Under the pieces are notes generated by a model. It was not told the origin of the DNA. It worked only from the letters and a program-made list of their open reading frames with translations, and did not search any database. Shown one piece after another: positions 12,198 through 21,377 of a stretch of 27,178 nucleotides of DNA. The DNA comes from Anaerolineales bacterium UBA7227 (lineage in GTDB: Bacteria; Chloroflexota; Anaerolineae; Anaerolineales; Villigracilaceae): contig DKTP01000143.1 in assembly GCA_002473085.1 (NCBI GenBank), forward strand, positions 1-27,178. The letters are read 5' to 3'. The position numbers and the translations under genes were made by a program. Every line of letters begins with the position of its first letter. Position 1 is the first letter of the stretch.

Positions 12198-12848
12198 CTA
12201 CCGTGAGTAGTATTCGACGATCAACTGTTCGTTCAAGTTGCCGTCAATCTCCGCGCGCTCAGGCAGGCGCGCGACGGAACCGCTCAATTTCCTGAGGTCG
12301 CGTCCGAGCCAGGCCGGCGAGACGCGCTTCTCGGCCAGGTCGCCCAGTTCTTTGAAGTAGGACAGGGGGCGCGAGCCTTCGCGGACTTCGATGGTATCGC
12401 CCTCTTTAAGGATCATCGAGGGGATGTCGGTGCGGCGGCCATTGACCATAAAGTGGCCGTGGGTCACCAGCAGGCGGGCCTGCGCGCGGCTGGCGGCAAA
12501 CCCGAGACGGTAGATGACGTTATCGAGACGGGACTCGAGGATCTGCAGCAGGTTGAGACCGGTCAACCCGCGGCGGGCCACCGAGGTCTCGTAATAGCGG
12601 CGGAACTGGCGTTCGAGGATGCCGTAGACGCGGCGGGCGCGCTGTTTGGCGCGCAGCTGGCGGGCATAGTCGGATTCGCGTCCCGTGCGGGTGGCGCTGC
12701 CGCGGCTGCCGGTCTTTCCATGTTGACCGGGGGCGTAGGCGCGCTTTTCGAGCGCGCATTTCGGCGTGAAGCAGCGCTCGCCTTTCAGAAACAGTTTCTC
12801 GCCTTCGCGCCGGCAGAGTTTGCACACCGGACCAATGTTTTTTGCCAT
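12198..12848 (-). CDS. rpsD: 30S ribosomal protein S4 (zinc-binding type)
   Basis: A 216-residue primary 16S rRNA-binding protein. Cys9, Cys12, Cys26 and Cys31 form the N-terminal zinc knuckle of the C+ form of S4. The S4 RNA-binding domain covers about residues 104-155 ([15 protein letters not shown], then [15 protein letters not shown]). The C-terminus IVEYYSR is typical. S4 often represses its own operon; any target site here is not identified. It lies between rpsK and rpoA. Confidence 0.98.
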   Translation of the reverse strand: MAKNIGPVCKLCRREGEKLFLKGERCFTPKCALEKRAYAPGQHGKTGSRGSATRTGRESDYARQLRAKQRARRVYGILERQFRRYYETSVARRGLTGLNLLQILESRLDNVIYRLGFAASRAQARLLVTHGHFMVNGRRTDIPSMILKEGDTIEVREGSRPLSYFKELGDLAEKRVSPAWLGRDLRKLSGSVARLPERAEIDGNLNEQLIVEYYSR

Positions 12849-12869
12849 ATCTCTTTTTCCTTACCTGAA

Positions 12870-13274
12870 CTAAACGCGGCGCTTCTTTGGCGGACGGCAG
12901 CCGTTGTGCGGCACCGGGGTAATGTCCGAAATGGAGCGGACTTTCAACCCGGCGGCCTGCACGGCGCGGATGGCGTTTTCCCGCCCGGGGCCGGGACCTT
13001 TGACGAACAGGTCCACTTCCTGGATGCCCAGTTGCTGGGCGGCCTTGACGGCCTGCTCCGCGGCGAGGCGGGCGGCGAAGGGCGTGCTTTTGCGCGAACC
13101 TTTAAATCCCGCCGACCCGGCGCTGCCCCAGGCAACCGTGTTGCCCTGCACGTCGGTGACTGTCACGATGGTATTGTTGAACGAGGCAAAGACATGCACC
13201 TGCCCCGCGGACAGGCTGCGCTTGCCTTTTTTCGCGCCGACGGCGCGGCGCGTGGAACGAACGCTTTGAGCCAT
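12870..13274 (-). CDS. rpsK: 30S ribosomal protein S11
   Basis: A 134-residue platform protein that lies beside the mRNA exit. Diagnostic parts are [16 protein letters not shown] (about 26-41), [14 protein letters not shown] and the C-terminal [15 protein letters not shown]. Length is slightly above the usual 129 because of a basic N-terminal run. It follows rpsM by 15 bp. Confidence 0.98.
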   Translation of the reverse strand: MAQSVRSTRRAVGAKKGKRSLSAGQVHVFASFNNTIVTVTDVQGNTVAWGSAGSAGFKGSRKSTPFAARLAAEQAVKAAQQLGIQEVDLFVKGPGPGRENAIRAVQAAGLKVRSISDITPVPHNGCRPPKKRRV

Positions 13275-13289
13275 GTTGTATCTCTCCTG

Positions 13290-13676
13290 CTATTTCTTTC
13301 CGCCCTTGCGGCGTCCACGGCCGGCGACGGTCTTCTTGGCGCCCTTGCGGGTGCGCGCATTCGTGCGCGAGCGCTGACCGCGCGTCGGCAGGTTGCGGCG
13401 GTGGCGCAGGCCGCGGTAACTGCCGATCTCGATCAGCCGTTTGATGTTCATCTGCATCTCGCGGCGCAGGTCGCCCTCCACCGTGAGATGTTTGGTGATG
13501 TATTCGCGCAGCAGGGCCGTTTCCGCTTCGCTCAGGTCTTTCACCCGCGTATCGGGATTCACTTTGGCGGCGGAAAGGATTTCACGCGCGCGCGACGGCC
13601 CGATCCCATAGATATAGGTCAGACCGGTTTCCACCCGCTTGTTGCGGGGCAGATCAACGCCTTCGATACGAGCCAT
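13290..13676 (-). CDS. rpsM: 30S ribosomal protein S13
   Basis: A 128-residue head protein that bridges to the 50S subunit and P-site tRNA. It starts [20 protein letters not shown], has the [20 protein letters not shown] signature (about 87-106) and ends in a long Lys/Arg tail. It follows rpmJ by 9 bp and precedes rpsK. Confidence 0.98.
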   Translation of the reverse strand: MARIEGVDLPRNKRVETGLTYIYGIGPSRAREILSAAKVNPDTRVKDLSEAETALLREYITKHLTVEGDLRREMQMNIKRLIEIGSYRGLRHRRNLPTRGQRSRTNARTRKGAKKTVAGRGRRKGGKK

Positions 13677-13685
13677 AGTTTACAC

Positions 13686-13799
13686 CTATCCCTGTCGTTG
13701 CTTGTGCTTGGGATTTTCGCAGATCACGAACAATCTGCCTTTGCGACGCACCACTTTGCACTTGGCGCAGCGCTTGCGAATTGAGGGTGAGACTTTCAT
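13686..13799 (-). CDS. rpmJ: 50S ribosomal protein L36 (zinc-binding type)
   Basis: A 37-residue protein, starting [20 protein letters not shown]. Cys11, Cys14, Cys27 and His32 make the zinc site of C+ L36. The start is at 13799, with AAGGAG 9 bases upstream; the longer open frame reaching 14015 crosses map in another frame and is not used. It is the first gene after a good promoter (13849-13877), so it seems to head the alpha operon here. In most bacteria infA would come just before it. Confidence 0.97.
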   Translation of the reverse strand: MKVSPSIRKRCAKCKVVRRKGRLFVICENPKHKQRQG

Positions 13800-13848
13800 T
13801 ACAAAAAACTCCTTCAAGTTGGCCGTCGCCTGGACAGCCAAAGATTGG

Positions 13849-13877
13849 ATTATACACGCGCTGTTTCGTTCCGTCCA
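13849..13877 (-). promoter_or_regulatory. Putative alpha-operon promoter upstream of rpmJ
   Basis: On the minus strand TGGACG (13872-13877, 4 of 6 against TTGACA) is followed after 17 bp by a perfect TATAAT (13849-13854). The expected start lies about 40 bp before the rpmJ ATG. The site lies in the 119-bp map-rpmJ gap. Confidence 0.65.
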
Positions 13878-13888
13878 GAGAAACGCGG

Positions 13889-13906
13889 CGCAAAATTGAT
13901 TTTGCG
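13889..13906 (-). other. Hairpin between map and the rpmJ promoter
   Basis: CGCAAAA (13889-13895) pairs with TTTTGCG (13900-13906) over the loop TTGA, 13 bp beyond the map stop. There is no T-run outside the stem, so it is not a classic terminator, but it marks the join between the spc-type unit and the alpha unit. Confidence 0.45.
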
Positions 13907-13918
13907 GCGCCAACGGGT

Positions 13919-14689
13919 CTAAGGAACAGTCAGGATGAGGGGCTCTCCTGTGGTGACGGCCACCGAATGCTCGAAGTGCGCCGTCAAAGACCCGTCGGCT
14001 GAGACAACCGTCCACTGGTCGGGGAGGACGCGGGTTACGTGCGTCCCCGCAAGGACCATCGGCTCGATGGCGATGGTCATGCCTGGGCGAAGAGGCAGGC
14101 CCGTCCCCGCTTTCCCGTAATTGGGAACTTGCGGGTTTTCGTGCATCTGCCGTCCCACGCCGTGCCCGGTGTATTCACGCGTGACGTGATACCCGCGGCT
14201 TTCGACGTACTGTTGTATCGCCGCCGAGACGTCTCCGGTGCGGTTGCCGACCCGCATCTTTTCGATGCCTGCCCACAAGGCGCCTTCGGTGACTTCGAGC
14301 AGTTCGCGGGCCTTCGGCGAGATCTCGCCCACCCCGGCCGTGATGGCCGAGTCGCCCACGTAACCGTCCAGGATGGTGCCCGAGTCGATGGAGACGATGT
14401 CTCCCTCGCGCAGTTTGCGGTCCTTTTTCGGGATGCCGTGCACCAGTTCGCGGTTGACGCTCGTGGTGATGGAGGCCGGGAACGGCGGGTGGCCGTAGCC
14501 TTTGAACGGCGATACGCAATTGTGTTTCCGTAATACCTCCTCAGCAGCCGCGTTGAGGTCGGCGGTGGAAACACCCGGTTGTAAAAGAGCCTTGACCGTC
14601 GCCAGGATTTCGGCGTTGATGCGCCCGGCTTCGCGCATGATGGCGATCTCGGCCGGACTTTTGATATGCACCTGGCGCAACTGGTCCAT
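13919..14689 (-). CDS. map: Methionine aminopeptidase, type I
   Basis: A 256-residue dimetal enzyme that removes the N-terminal Met from new proteins. The five metal ligands are in register with the E. coli enzyme: Asp102 and Asp113 ([16 protein letters not shown]), His176 ([12 protein letters not shown]), Glu209 (AIEPMV) and Glu240 (HFEHSV); His84 matches the catalytic His of the HGIP motif. The start ATG lies one base after the adk stop, so translation is probably coupled. The gene directly downstream is rpmJ, not infA. Confidence 0.98.
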   Translation of the reverse strand: MDQLRQVHIKSPAEIAIMREAGRINAEILATVKALLQPGVSTADLNAAAEEVLRKHNCVSPFKGYGHPPFPASITTSVNRELVHGIPKKDRKLREGDIVSIDSGTILDGYVGDSAITAGVGEISPKARELLEVTEGALWAGIEKMRVGNRTGDVSAAIQQYVESRGYHVTREYTGHGVGRQMHENPQVPNYGKAGTGLPLRPGMTIAIEPMVLAGTHVTRVLPDQWTVVSADGSLTAHFEHSVAVTTGEPLILTVP

Positions 14690-14690
14690 G

Positions 14691-15341
14691 TCAGCGTTTC
14701 AAGGCAGACAGGAAGGCGTTCATCACCTGTTGAATATCCTGTGTGCCGTCAATCTCCACCAGGTTGCCGCGCTGACGGTAAAAAGTGATGAGCGGCGCGG
14801 TCTGTTCGAGGTAGACCTGGATGCGGCGAACGACGGTTTCGGATTTGTCGTCGTCGCGCTGGTAGAGTTCGGACCCGTCGAAGTCGCAGACATTGGCCTG
14901 CCTGGGCGGGTTGTTCTTGTCGTGGAAAATATGCCCGTTGGCGCGGCAGGTCCAGCGGCCGGAGAGGCGCTCCACGAGGACTTTTTCGGGAGCGGTGACG
15001 TAGGGGACCTTGTCCACTTTGCCGCCGAATTCGGCGAGCGTCTTCTCGAGGGCGTCGGCCTGCGCGACGGTGCGGGGAAAGCCGTCCAGGATCGCGCCCG
15101 CCTGACAGTCGGGGTTTTTGAGGCGTTCGCGGATCATGGCGATCGTCACGTCGTCCGGGACCAGTTCGCCCTTGTTCATGTAGGTCTGGGCGAGTTTGCC
15201 CAGTTCCGTCTGGTTTTTCAGGTTCTCACGAAAGAGGTCGCCCGAGGAAATGTGCGCCAGTTGAAGCCGCTCCGAGAGCAACTTGGCCTGTGTGCCTTTT
15301 CCGACGCCGGGCGGGCCGAGTAGAACGATGAAGGTTGCCAT
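14691..15341 (-). CDS. adk: Adenylate kinase
   Basis: A 216-residue kinase that interconverts ATP + AMP and 2 ADP. It has the P-loop GPPGVGKGTQ (9-18), the AMP-binding DGFPRT (86-91) and a long-form LID domain at about 128-165. In the LID the positions that hold four zinc ligands in Gram-positive enzymes read Cys132, Asn135, Cys152 and Asp155, so one Cys is replaced by Asn and zinc binding is doubtful. It starts 7 bp after the secY stop, the normal secY-adk-map order. Confidence 0.97.
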   Translation of the reverse strand: MATFIVLLGPPGVGKGTQAKLLSERLQLAHISSGDLFRENLKNQTELGKLAQTYMNKGELVPDDVTIAMIRERLKNPDCQAGAILDGFPRTVAQADALEKTLAEFGGKVDKVPYVTAPEKVLVERLSGRWTCRANGHIFHDKNNPPRQANVCDFDGSELYQRDDDKSETVVRRIQVYLEQTAPLITFYRQRGNLVEIDGTQDIQQVMNAFLSALKR

Positions 15342-15348
15342 GTCGCGC

Positions 15349-16719
15349 CTATTTGACGAGCAGGGTGTCCTGGTAGCCGTGCAGTTTTAGTTCGGCTTCG
15401 ATGTTCATGAAGGTGTCGCGCACGACGCCGACCACGATGAGCAGGCCCGAAGACGAGACGAGGAACAGGCCGGCCGAACTGCTGGCTGTGCTGACGTTGA
15501 AACTCTTCAACAGCAGGCTGATGATGAACGGCATGATGGCGACGAGTCCCAGGAACAGGGCGCCCGGAAGCGTGATGAGGCTCTGGACGCGCTTGAGGTA
15601 TTTCTGGGTGGGCGCGCCGCGGTTGACGCCGGGGATCTGCGCGCCCATACGCTTGAGATTGTCGCCGTAGTTCTGCTGGTCGAACAGCACAGTGGTATAG
15701 AAGAAGGTGAACGCGACCACCATGAAGAAATACAGGATCCAGTAGAGCGCGCCGTCGCCGCCGAGGTTTCCCTGGACCCAGCTTGCCGCGCTCTTCACCC
15801 AGATGGTTTCGGACTGGCTGAAGTAACTGGCGATGATGACCGGGAATTGGAGCAGGGCGCTGGCGAAGATGAGCGGAATCATGCCGGCCATGTTGACCAT
15901 GAGCGGCAGCGTGCCTTTCACCGGCATGGACATGCGGTTTCCCATGCGGCGGCCGGGATACATCACCGGCACGTTGCGGCGTCCCTGCTGGATGTAGACG
16001 ATGGCGATGATGGTGACGATGATGACGAACAGGGTCACGCCCAGCAACACCCAGCGGTAGGTCTGGTCGCCCATCAACCCCGCGAAGTTGCCCGGCATGC
16101 GCGCCACGATGCCCGCGAAGATGATCAGGGAAAGTCCCTGCCCGCGGATGCCGTATTCCGAGATCAACTCGCCCAGCCAGATGGCGAACATCGTACCGGC
16201 CGTCATGGCCAGCAGGATGGCCGTCGAAGACAGCCACAGGTCCTTCGTAAAGCCAAACGGTACGATAGTCTGCTGGGCCAGCGAGTTGAAGATATTGATC
16301 TGGCCGATGGCCGAAAGCGCCGCCATAGGCACAGCCAGGTAGTAGTTCCATTTCTCCATCCACTTGCGGCCTTCGCGCGGGTCTTCCTCCACGCGGCGCT
16401 GCAAAGCGGGGATAATCGGCACGAGCAGCTGCATGATGATCTGCGCCGTGATGTACGGGTAGACGCCCATCGAGAGCAGGGAGAAATTGGAGATCGTCCC
16501 GCCGGAAAGCAGATCGAGGAAACCCAGGAAGTTCCCGCCGGCGTTGGCGGAACTGGTGAACGCCTGCAACGCGTCGTGGTTGATGCCCGGCGCCGGGACG
16601 TTGGCCGCCAGGCGATAGAGCGCCAGGAGACCGAGCGTGACCAGCAGTTTCTGGCGGATATCCTGCGAGTTCCAAATGTGCCGCACGTAACGCCATGCGG
16701 AGGGTTTCTTTTGAGCCAT
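15349..16719 (-). CDS. secY: Protein translocase subunit SecY
   Basis: A 456-residue channel protein of the SecYEG translocon in the cytoplasmic membrane. Many hydrophobic segments fit the ten-helix topology; family stretches include LGLLALYRLAANVPAPGI (helix 1), SMGVYPYITAQIIMQLL (helix 2) and the YGDNLKRMGAQIPGV region. AGGAG lies about 8 bases before the start. It lies between rplO and adk in the spc-type cluster. Confidence 0.98.
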   Translation of the reverse strand: MAQKKPSAWRYVRHIWNSQDIRQKLLVTLGLLALYRLAANVPAPGINHDALQAFTSSANAGGNFLGFLDLLSGGTISNFSLLSMGVYPYITAQIIMQLLVPIIPALQRRVEEDPREGRKWMEKWNYYLAVPMAALSAIGQINIFNSLAQQTIVPFGFTKDLWLSSTAILLAMTAGTMFAIWLGELISEYGIRGQGLSLIIFAGIVARMPGNFAGLMGDQTYRWVLLGVTLFVIIVTIIAIVYIQQGRRNVPVMYPGRRMGNRMSMPVKGTLPLMVNMAGMIPLIFASALLQFPVIIASYFSQSETIWVKSAASWVQGNLGGDGALYWILYFFMVVAFTFFYTTVLFDQQNYGDNLKRMGAQIPGVNRGAPTQKYLKRVQSLITLPGALFLGLVAIMPFIISLLLKSFNVSTASSSAGLFLVSSSGLLIVVGVVRDTFMNIEAELKLHGYQDTLLVK

Positions 16720-16743
16720 GTCAGGTCTCCTGATGAAACGCCG

Positions 16744-17199
16744 CTAGGCGATCAACTCCACGCTGCCGCCGGCCGCCTCGATCTTGGACTTGGCGGCCGC
16801 GCTAACTCGGTGGACGCGCACTTTCAGGGCAGACTTCGCCTCGCCGCGTCCGAGGATGACGACGGGCTTGCGCGGGTCGCGCAACAGCCGCGCCTCGGCC
16901 AGCGATTCGGGCGTGACTTCGGCGTTCGCCTGGAACGACTCGGTCAACTGGTCCAGGTTGATTTCGTTGTATTCCACGCGGTTGATGGAGCGGAATCCTT
17001 CGCCGCGCATGAACGGCAGGCGGCGATAGAACGGCAGGTTGCCGCCCTGGCGATAGAGACGTCCGCCCTCGCCGGAGCGCGAGCCCTGTCCTTTGGTGCC
17101 GCGCCCGGCCGTCTTGCCCTGGCCGGCCGCGGAGCCGCGTCCCACGCGCTTGCGATTCTTCTTGGAGCCCGGATTGGGCGTGAGATCGTGTAATTTCAT
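16744..17199 (-). CDS. rplO: 50S ribosomal protein L15
   Basis: A 151-residue late-assembly protein. The first 50 residues are the glycine/arginine-rich arm (KRVGRGSAAGQGKTAGRGTK) and the C-terminal half holds the VILGRGEAKSALKVRVHRVS domain. It follows rpmD by 7 bp and precedes secY. Confidence 0.98.
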   Translation of the reverse strand: MKLHDLTPNPGSKKNRKRVGRGSAAGQGKTAGRGTKGQGSRSGEGGRLYRQGGNLPFYRRLPFMRGEGFRSINRVEYNEINLDQLTESFQANAEVTPESLAEARLLRDPRKPVVILGRGEAKSALKVRVHRVSAAAKSKIEAAGGSVELIA

Positions 17200-17206
17200 T
17201 TTCGGT

Positions 17207-17404
17207 CTACTCTTCCACTCGAAGCAGGTGGCTGATCTTGGCCAGCATCCCGCGCAGGGCGGGATTGTCCTTGTGTTCCACCGTCTGGTTCATCCGGCGC
17301 AGACCCAGCGCGCGCACGGTCCTCTTCTGATCCTTGGCGTAGCCGATGGCGCTTTTGACCAGCGTAATGCGCAAAGTCTTGCCGCTTGTTTCCTTTTTAG
17401 GCAT
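17207..17404 (-). CDS. rpmD: 50S ribosomal protein L30
   Basis: A 65-residue protein with the L30 pattern: [20 protein letters not shown] then [20 protein letters not shown] and a final [13 protein letters not shown] helix. Its start overlaps the rpsE 3' end by 8 bp, which suggests coupled translation. Length is normal (about 58-65). Confidence 0.98.
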   Translation of the reverse strand: MPKKETSGKTLRITLVKSAIGYAKDQKRTVRALGLRRMNQTVEHKDNPALRGMLAKISHLLRVEE

Positions 17405-17948
17405 GTTGATTCCTCCGTTCCCAGAACGGCATCAACTCGTTCACAGGCTTGCCGCGGCGGGCGGCTTCCTTCTGCGGAGAGCGCATCTGATCGAGGGCCG
17501 CGAAGGTCGCCATCACAACGTTCAGCACGTTGGCCGAGCCAAGCGACTTGGTCAGGATATCGCGCACGCCGGCCACTTCCAGCACGGCGCGCACGCCGCC
17601 CGCGGCGATTACGCCGGTGCCGGGCGAGGCGGGCTTCAGGAAGACCCTGGCCCCGGCCACTTTGCCGATGCTCTCGTGCGGGACGGTGGTCCCCGCCAGG
17701 TTGACCTGGCGCAGGTCCTTGCGCGCCCGCTCAGAGGCCTTGCGCATCGCGTCGGGGACGGCGTTGGCCTTGCCCACGCCCATCCCGATGGAGCCTTTCC
17801 TGTCGCCCACCACCACGGTCACGCGGAACTGGAAGCGGCGCCCGCCCTTGACGACTTTCGCGACGCGGGCGATCTCGATCACGCGTTCTTCGTAGGCGTC
17901 CTGTTGCTCGAAGTCCTGCTGTTCAGGTTTCTTGTTATATTCAGCCAT
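17397..17948 (-). CDS. rpsE: 30S ribosomal protein S5
   Basis: A 183-residue protein at the mRNA entry side that affects decoding accuracy. Core parts are [20 protein letters not shown] and [20 protein letters not shown], then the C-terminal [15 protein letters not shown]. The start is placed at the ATG at 17948; GTGGAG is 6 bases upstream, and the longer frame beginning at that GTG (17960) would have no ribosome-binding site of its own. A short Gln/Glu-rich N-terminal segment precedes the fold. Confidence 0.96.
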   Translation of the reverse strand: MAEYNKKPEQQDFEQQDAYEERVIEIARVAKVVKGGRRFQFRVTVVVGDRKGSIGMGVGKANAVPDAMRKASERARKDLRQVNLAGTTVPHESIGKVAGARVFLKPASPGTGVIAAGGVRAVLEVAGVRDILTKSLGSANVLNVVMATFAALDQMRSPQKEAARRGKPVNELMPFWERRNQHA

Positions 17949-17966
17949 AATGTACTCCACTGCGGC

Positions 17967-18332
17967 CTAGAAGCGCAGGCCGCCCTCGCGCGCGCCGTCG
18001 GCCAGGGCCTTGACGCGGCCGGTGTAGCGGAAGCCGCCGCGGTCGAAGACGACCGCTTCGATCCCCTTCGACTTGGCCCGTTTTGCAACCGCCTCGCCGA
18101 CCAGTTTGGCCTGCTCGGATTTCTTCTTGCCCTGCATGTCCGATTTCAGTTCGCTGTCCACCGACGAAGCGGAGACCAGCGTATGGCCCTGCTGGTCGTC
18201 AATGATCTGCGCGTAGATCTCCGAGAGACTGCGGAACACGCTGAGGCGAGGGCGGTCTGCCGTCCCGGCCAGGTTCTTGCGGACGCGGGCGTGGCGGCGG
18301 AGGCGCGCCTCGGCACGATTCTTGTCAGCCAT
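17967..18332 (-). CDS. rplR: 50S ribosomal protein L18
   Basis: A 121-residue 5S rRNA-binding protein. Motifs are [20 protein letters not shown] (about 43-62) and the C-terminal [20 protein letters not shown]. It starts 3 bp after the rplF stop and ends 18 bp before the rpsE start. Confidence 0.98.
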   Translation of the reverse strand: MADKNRAEARLRRHARVRKNLAGTADRPRLSVFRSLSEIYAQIIDDQQGHTLVSASSVDSELKSDMQGKKKSEQAKLVGEAVAKRAKSKGIEAVVFDRGGFRYTGRVKALADGAREGGLRF

Positions 18333-18335
18333 AAA

Positions 18336-18884
18336 TTACTTGGCTCCTTTCCCGGCTTTGCCAGCCTTGCGGCGGATGCGCTCGCCAAGATAATGGATAC
18401 CCTTGCCGTGGTAGGGTTCGGGCGGGCGCACCTTGCGGATGTCGGCCGCGGTCTGACCGACGGCCTCTTTGTCGTAGCCCATCACTTTGATCTGACGGGT
18501 CTTCTGGTCCACCTCGAAACTGATGCCGGCCGGCGGCGGCACTTCCACGGGATGAGAGTAGCCGACGTTCAGCACCAGGTTTTTGCCGTTCATTTCGGCG
18601 CGGTAGCCCACGCCGTCCACTTCCAGCACGGTCGTAAACCCGCCGCTCACGCCATGGATCATGTTCGCCAGCAGGGCGCGGGTGGTGCCGTGCAGGGCGC
18701 GTTCGGCAGGATCATCGGACCGGCGCGTGACGGCGACCTGGCCGTTTTCGAGGGCGATGCCGATCAGCGGCGAAAACGTCCGCTGCAGCTCGCCTTTCGG
18801 GCCTTTCACCTTCACGAGCGAACCTTCAATGTTTATCTGCACACCGCCGGGGACGGCAATGGGCAGGCGTCCAACACGAGACAT
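18336..18884 (-). CDS. rplF: 50S ribosomal protein L6
   Basis: A 182-residue protein near the GTPase centre of the 50S. Two alpha/beta repeats are visible: GGVQINIEGSLVKVKGPKGE at the start and the GYSHPVEVPPPAGI and GQTAADIRKVRPPEPYHGKG signature near the C-terminus. It lies in the invariant rpsH-rplF-rplR order. Confidence 0.98.
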   Translation of the reverse strand: MSRVGRLPIAVPGGVQINIEGSLVKVKGPKGELQRTFSPLIGIALENGQVAVTRRSDDPAERALHGTTRALLANMIHGVSGGFTTVLEVDGVGYRAEMNGKNLVLNVGYSHPVEVPPPAGISFEVDQKTRQIKVMGYDKEAVGQTAADIRKVRPPEPYHGKGIHYLGERIRRKAGKAGKGAK

Positions 18885-18901
18885 AGTTTCGTTCCTCCTG
18901 C

Positions 18902-19315
18902 CTACCAGACTTTACAGAGAATCTCGCCGCCCACGCCCAATTGGCGGGCGCGGACGCCCGTCATTACGCCCTTGGGCGTGGACAGGATGGCGACGCCCAG
19001 CCCGGACAGGACCCAGGGGATGTCCTGCTTGCGGGTGTAGATGCGGCGGCCGGGCTTGCTCACGCGCTCCAGGCCGGTGATGACCGGCTTGCGCTCGCGG
19101 CGTTCGCCCACATATTTGATCTTCAGGCGCAGCGTCTTGCTGGCAGCCTTCTCGGCCTCGGCCACTTCGTAGCCGTCGAGGAAGCCCTCTTCCTTCAAGA
19201 TCTTGGCGATCTCGATCTTGAGGCTGGAACTGGGCATCGCCACCTGGGCATGGCCGGAGAGGACAGCGTTGCGGATGCGCGTCAGCATATCAGCGATCGG
19301 GTCATTGACAGACAT
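18902..19315 (-). CDS. rpsH: 30S ribosomal protein S8
   Basis: A 137-residue 16S rRNA-binding protein. It opens [20 protein letters not shown] and ends with the family block [20 protein letters not shown] followed by GEILCKVW. S8 is often the translational repressor of the spc operon; no target structure was identified here. Confidence 0.98.
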   Translation of the reverse strand: MSVNDPIADMLTRIRNAVLSGHAQVAMPSSSLKIEIAKILKEEGFLDGYEVAEAEKAASKTLRLKIKYVGERRERKPVITGLERVSKPGRRIYTRKQDIPWVLSGLGVAILSTPKGVMTGVRARQLGVGGEILCKVW

Positions 19316-19331
19316 ATCTCACCTCCACCGG

Positions 19332-19514
19332 TTACCAGGATGACTTGGTCACGCCGGGGATTTTTCCCTGCAATGCCAGTTCACGGAAGCAGATGCGGCA
19401 CAGGCCGAATCGGCGCATGTATCCACGCGGGCGGCCGCAACGGTGGCAGCGGTGGCGCACCTGCACCTCCCTGCGGCGTCGAAGTTCACGATATTGCATA
19501 GCTTTCTTTGCCAT
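19332..19514 (-). CDS. rpsZ: 30S ribosomal protein S14, short zinc type
   Basis: A 60-residue type Z S14. Cys23, Cys26, Cys39 and Cys42 ([12 protein letters not shown] and [10 protein letters not shown]) bind zinc. It begins [16 protein letters not shown] and ends PGVTKSSW. The short zinc form is usual in Gram-positive and Chloroflexota lineages, whereas proteobacteria use a longer form without zinc. It lies 3 bp after rplE. Confidence 0.98.
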   Translation of the reverse strand: MAKKAMQYRELRRRREVQVRHRCHRCGRPRGYMRRFGLCRICFRELALQGKIPGVTKSSW

Positions 19515-19517
19515 AAG

Positions 19518-20066
19518 TTACGCTTCCTTTTTAGTGAATGGCATTCCAAGCAGTTGAAGCAGGGAACGCGCTTCGTCGTCGTTCCGCGCGCTGGTGACGA
19601 TGGTCACTTCCATGCCTCGCAGTTTGTCGATCTTGTCGTACTCGATCTCGGGGAACACCAATTGGTCCTTGAGGCCGAGCGTGTAATTGCCGCGCCCGTC
19701 GAAGGCGTTGGCCGAAACGCCGCGGAAGTCGCGCACGCGCGGCAGGGTCACGTTGACGAGACGGTCGAGGAACGCCCACATGCGCGGGCCGCGCAGCGTC
19801 ACCTTGGCGCCGATGATGCGGCCTTCGCGCAGTTTGAAGTTGGCGATGCTCTTGCGGGCCTTGGTCTGGATCGGTTTCTGGCCGGTCACAGCCGCCAGGT
19901 CGGCCACGGCAAACTCCAGGGCCTTGGCGTTGTCCAACGCCTCGCCCACGCCGATGTTGACCACGACTTTTTCGATGCGCGGCACCTGCATGACGTTCTT
20001 GTACTGGAACGCCTTCTGCAAGCCGGGGACGGCTTCGTTCTGATAACGTTCGATCATCCTATTCAT
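19518..20066 (-). CDS. rplE: 50S ribosomal protein L5
   Basis: A 182-residue 5S rRNA-binding protein. Family parts include [51 protein letters not shown] and the C-terminal [20 protein letters not shown]. The open frame reaches 20171, but the true start is taken as 20066: the upstream part overlaps rplX and is not L5-like, and GGAG lies about 8 bases before this ATG. Confidence 0.97.
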   Translation of the reverse strand: MNRMIERYQNEAVPGLQKAFQYKNVMQVPRIEKVVVNIGVGEALDNAKALEFAVADLAAVTGQKPIQTKARKSIANFKLREGRIIGAKVTLRGPRMWAFLDRLVNVTLPRVRDFRGVSANAFDGRGNYTLGLKDQLVFPEIEYDKIDKLRGMEVTIVTSARNDDEARSLLQLLGMPFTKKEA

Positions 20067-20083
20067 GGTTTCGCTCCGCCCGC

Positions 20084-20416
20084 CTAATCGATCATCGCGT
20101 CGCACTGCTTGCAGACGCGGTGCGCGCCGGTTTCGTCGCGGCGGATCGCGACGCGGGTCTTTTGGCTGCATTTTGGACAGACCAGCATGACGTTGGAAAT
20201 ATCCATCGCCGCCTCGAATTTGATGCGACCCGGCTGGATATTGCGCCCGGCCTGCGTCTGCACCTGTTTCTGGTGCTTGGTGCGAATGTTCACGCCCTGG
20301 ACGACCACGCGGCCGGCAACCGGCTGCATGTGAAGCACTTCGCCGCGCTTGCCTTTATCTTCCAGCTTGCCGCTGATCACCTCGACGGTATCGCCTTTTT
20401 TGATCTTAACTTTCAT
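20084..20416 (-). CDS. rplX: 50S ribosomal protein L24 with C-terminal zinc ribbon
   Basis: A 110-residue assembly-initiating protein with an N-terminal KOW fold ([20 protein letters not shown]). The C-terminal 35 residues hold two CxxC pairs, Cys80/Cys83 (CPKC) and Cys102/Cys105 (CKQC), probably a zinc ribbon as in several other L24 proteins. The start at 20416 is chosen since GGGAG lies 8 bases upstream; the GTG at 20431 would consume that site. Confidence 0.96.
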   Translation of the reverse strand: MKVKIKKGDTVEVISGKLEDKGKRGEVLHMQPVAGRVVVQGVNIRTKHQKQVQTQAGRNIQPGRIKFEAAMDISNVMLVCPKCSQKTRVAIRRDETGAHRVCKQCDAMID

Positions 20417-20437
20417 TCTTGTCGCTCCCACGCTGGC

Positions 20438-20809
20438 CTACAGCACTTCCGGCGCCAGCGAAACGATTTTCATAAAGCCTTTTTCGCGCAATTCGCGCGC
20501 CACCGGCCCAAAGATGCGCGTGCCGCGCGGGTTCTGCCCGTCGGCGTCCAGGATCACCGCGGCGTTGTCGTCGAAGCGGATGTGCGAGCCGTCCTCGCGG
20601 CGCCATTCTTTGGCGCAGCGCACGACCACCGCGCGCACCACTTCGCTCTTCTTGACCGAACCCTGCGGCGTGGCCGATTTGACCGCCGCCACCACCACGT
20701 CGCCCACCGCGCCGTACCTGCGGGTGGAGCCGCCCAGCACGTGGATCACCTGGATCTCGCGCGCCCCGGTGTTGTCGGCTACCTTGAGAAATGTTTCCTG
20801 CTGGATCAT
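20438..20809 (-). CDS. rplN: 50S ribosomal protein L14
   Basis: A 123-residue protein at the subunit interface. It begins [20 protein letters not shown] and has the [20 protein letters not shown] block followed by [20 protein letters not shown]. The start ATGA overlaps the rpsQ stop by 4 bp, so translation is probably coupled. Confidence 0.98.
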   Translation of the reverse strand: MIQQETFLKVADNTGAREIQVIHVLGGSTRRYGAVGDVVVAAVKSATPQGSVKKSEVVRAVVVRCAKEWRREDGSHIRFDDNAAVILDADGQNPRGTRIFGPVARELREKGFMKIVSLAPEVL

Positions 20810-21174
20810 GCCTGCTCTCCCGATTCTTCCCGGGCCTCGACGACGCTTTCGGGTTTCTCTTCCACGCCGCTCAACGCGGAGGCGTCCACGTCCGCCGAGG
20901 AGACGGCCTCCACGCCCGCGTCCGCCGTGCGGATCTCGCGCTTGACCACCGTCTCGACCGCCCAGCGTTTACCGCGCGACAACGGCCGCGACTCGACGAT
21001 CTGCACTTCGTCGCCCATCTGGCAGCCGATCTCGTCGTGAGCCTTGACGCGCCGGCTGGAGTGAACCACCTTCTTGTAGAGCGGGTGGCGGTAGACGCGT
21101 CGAATCTCGACTACGACGGTCTTGTCCATTTTGTTGCTGGTGACGACACCAGTCATGCGACGACGATTGTTCAT
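20806..21174 (-). CDS. rpsQ: 30S ribosomal protein S17 with acidic C-terminal tail
   Basis: A 122-residue primary assembly protein. Residues 1-83 are the S17 OB fold: [20 protein letters not shown], then [10 protein letters not shown] and [18 protein letters not shown]. Residues about 84-122 are an added tail rich in Ala, Ser and acidic residues; S17 usually stops near 85-90. The tail is probably disordered. The gene overlaps both neighbours by 4 bp. Confidence 0.97.
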   Translation of the reverse strand: MNNRRRMTGVVTSNKMDKTVVVEIRRVYRHPLYKKVVHSSRRVKAHDEIGCQMGDEVQIVESRPLSRGKRWAVETVVKREIRTADAGVEAVSSADVDASALSGVEEKPESVVEAREESGEQA

Positions 21175-21377
21175 GCTTCACCTTTCCCTTCCGCCCGGCG
21201 CTGGTTGAGGACGGTCATCATGCGGGCGATATCGCGGCGGAGGATGCGCAAACGACTGGTGTCGGTCAACTGGCCGGTCACCTGCTGAAAGCGGTATTTC
21301 ATCAATTCCTCGCGGGCGTCCGCCAGTTTCGATTCCACTTCTTCGATTTTCAGGTCACGAATCTCGCTCGTTTTCAT
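21171..21377 (-). CDS. rpmC: 50S ribosomal protein L29
   Basis: A 68-residue two-helix protein near the exit tunnel, part of the docking site for SRP and trigger factor. It has [20 protein letters not shown], then [20 protein letters not shown] and the terminal [13 protein letters not shown] helix. Its start overlaps the rplP stop by 4 bp. Confidence 0.98.
   Translation of the reverse strand: MKTSEIRDLKIEEVESKLADAREELMKYRFQQVTGQLTDTSRLRILRRDIARMMTVLNQRRAEGKGEA

Noticed and set aside
12453..13784. Long plus-strand open frame opposite rpsD, rpsK and rpsM
   Set aside because: It is antisense to three conserved ribosomal genes and has no domain similarity.
13800..13918. A hidden or shortened infA gene
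   Set aside because: No frame in the gap gives an IF1-like sequence, and it is too short for the roughly 72-codon gene together with the promoter and hairpin seen.
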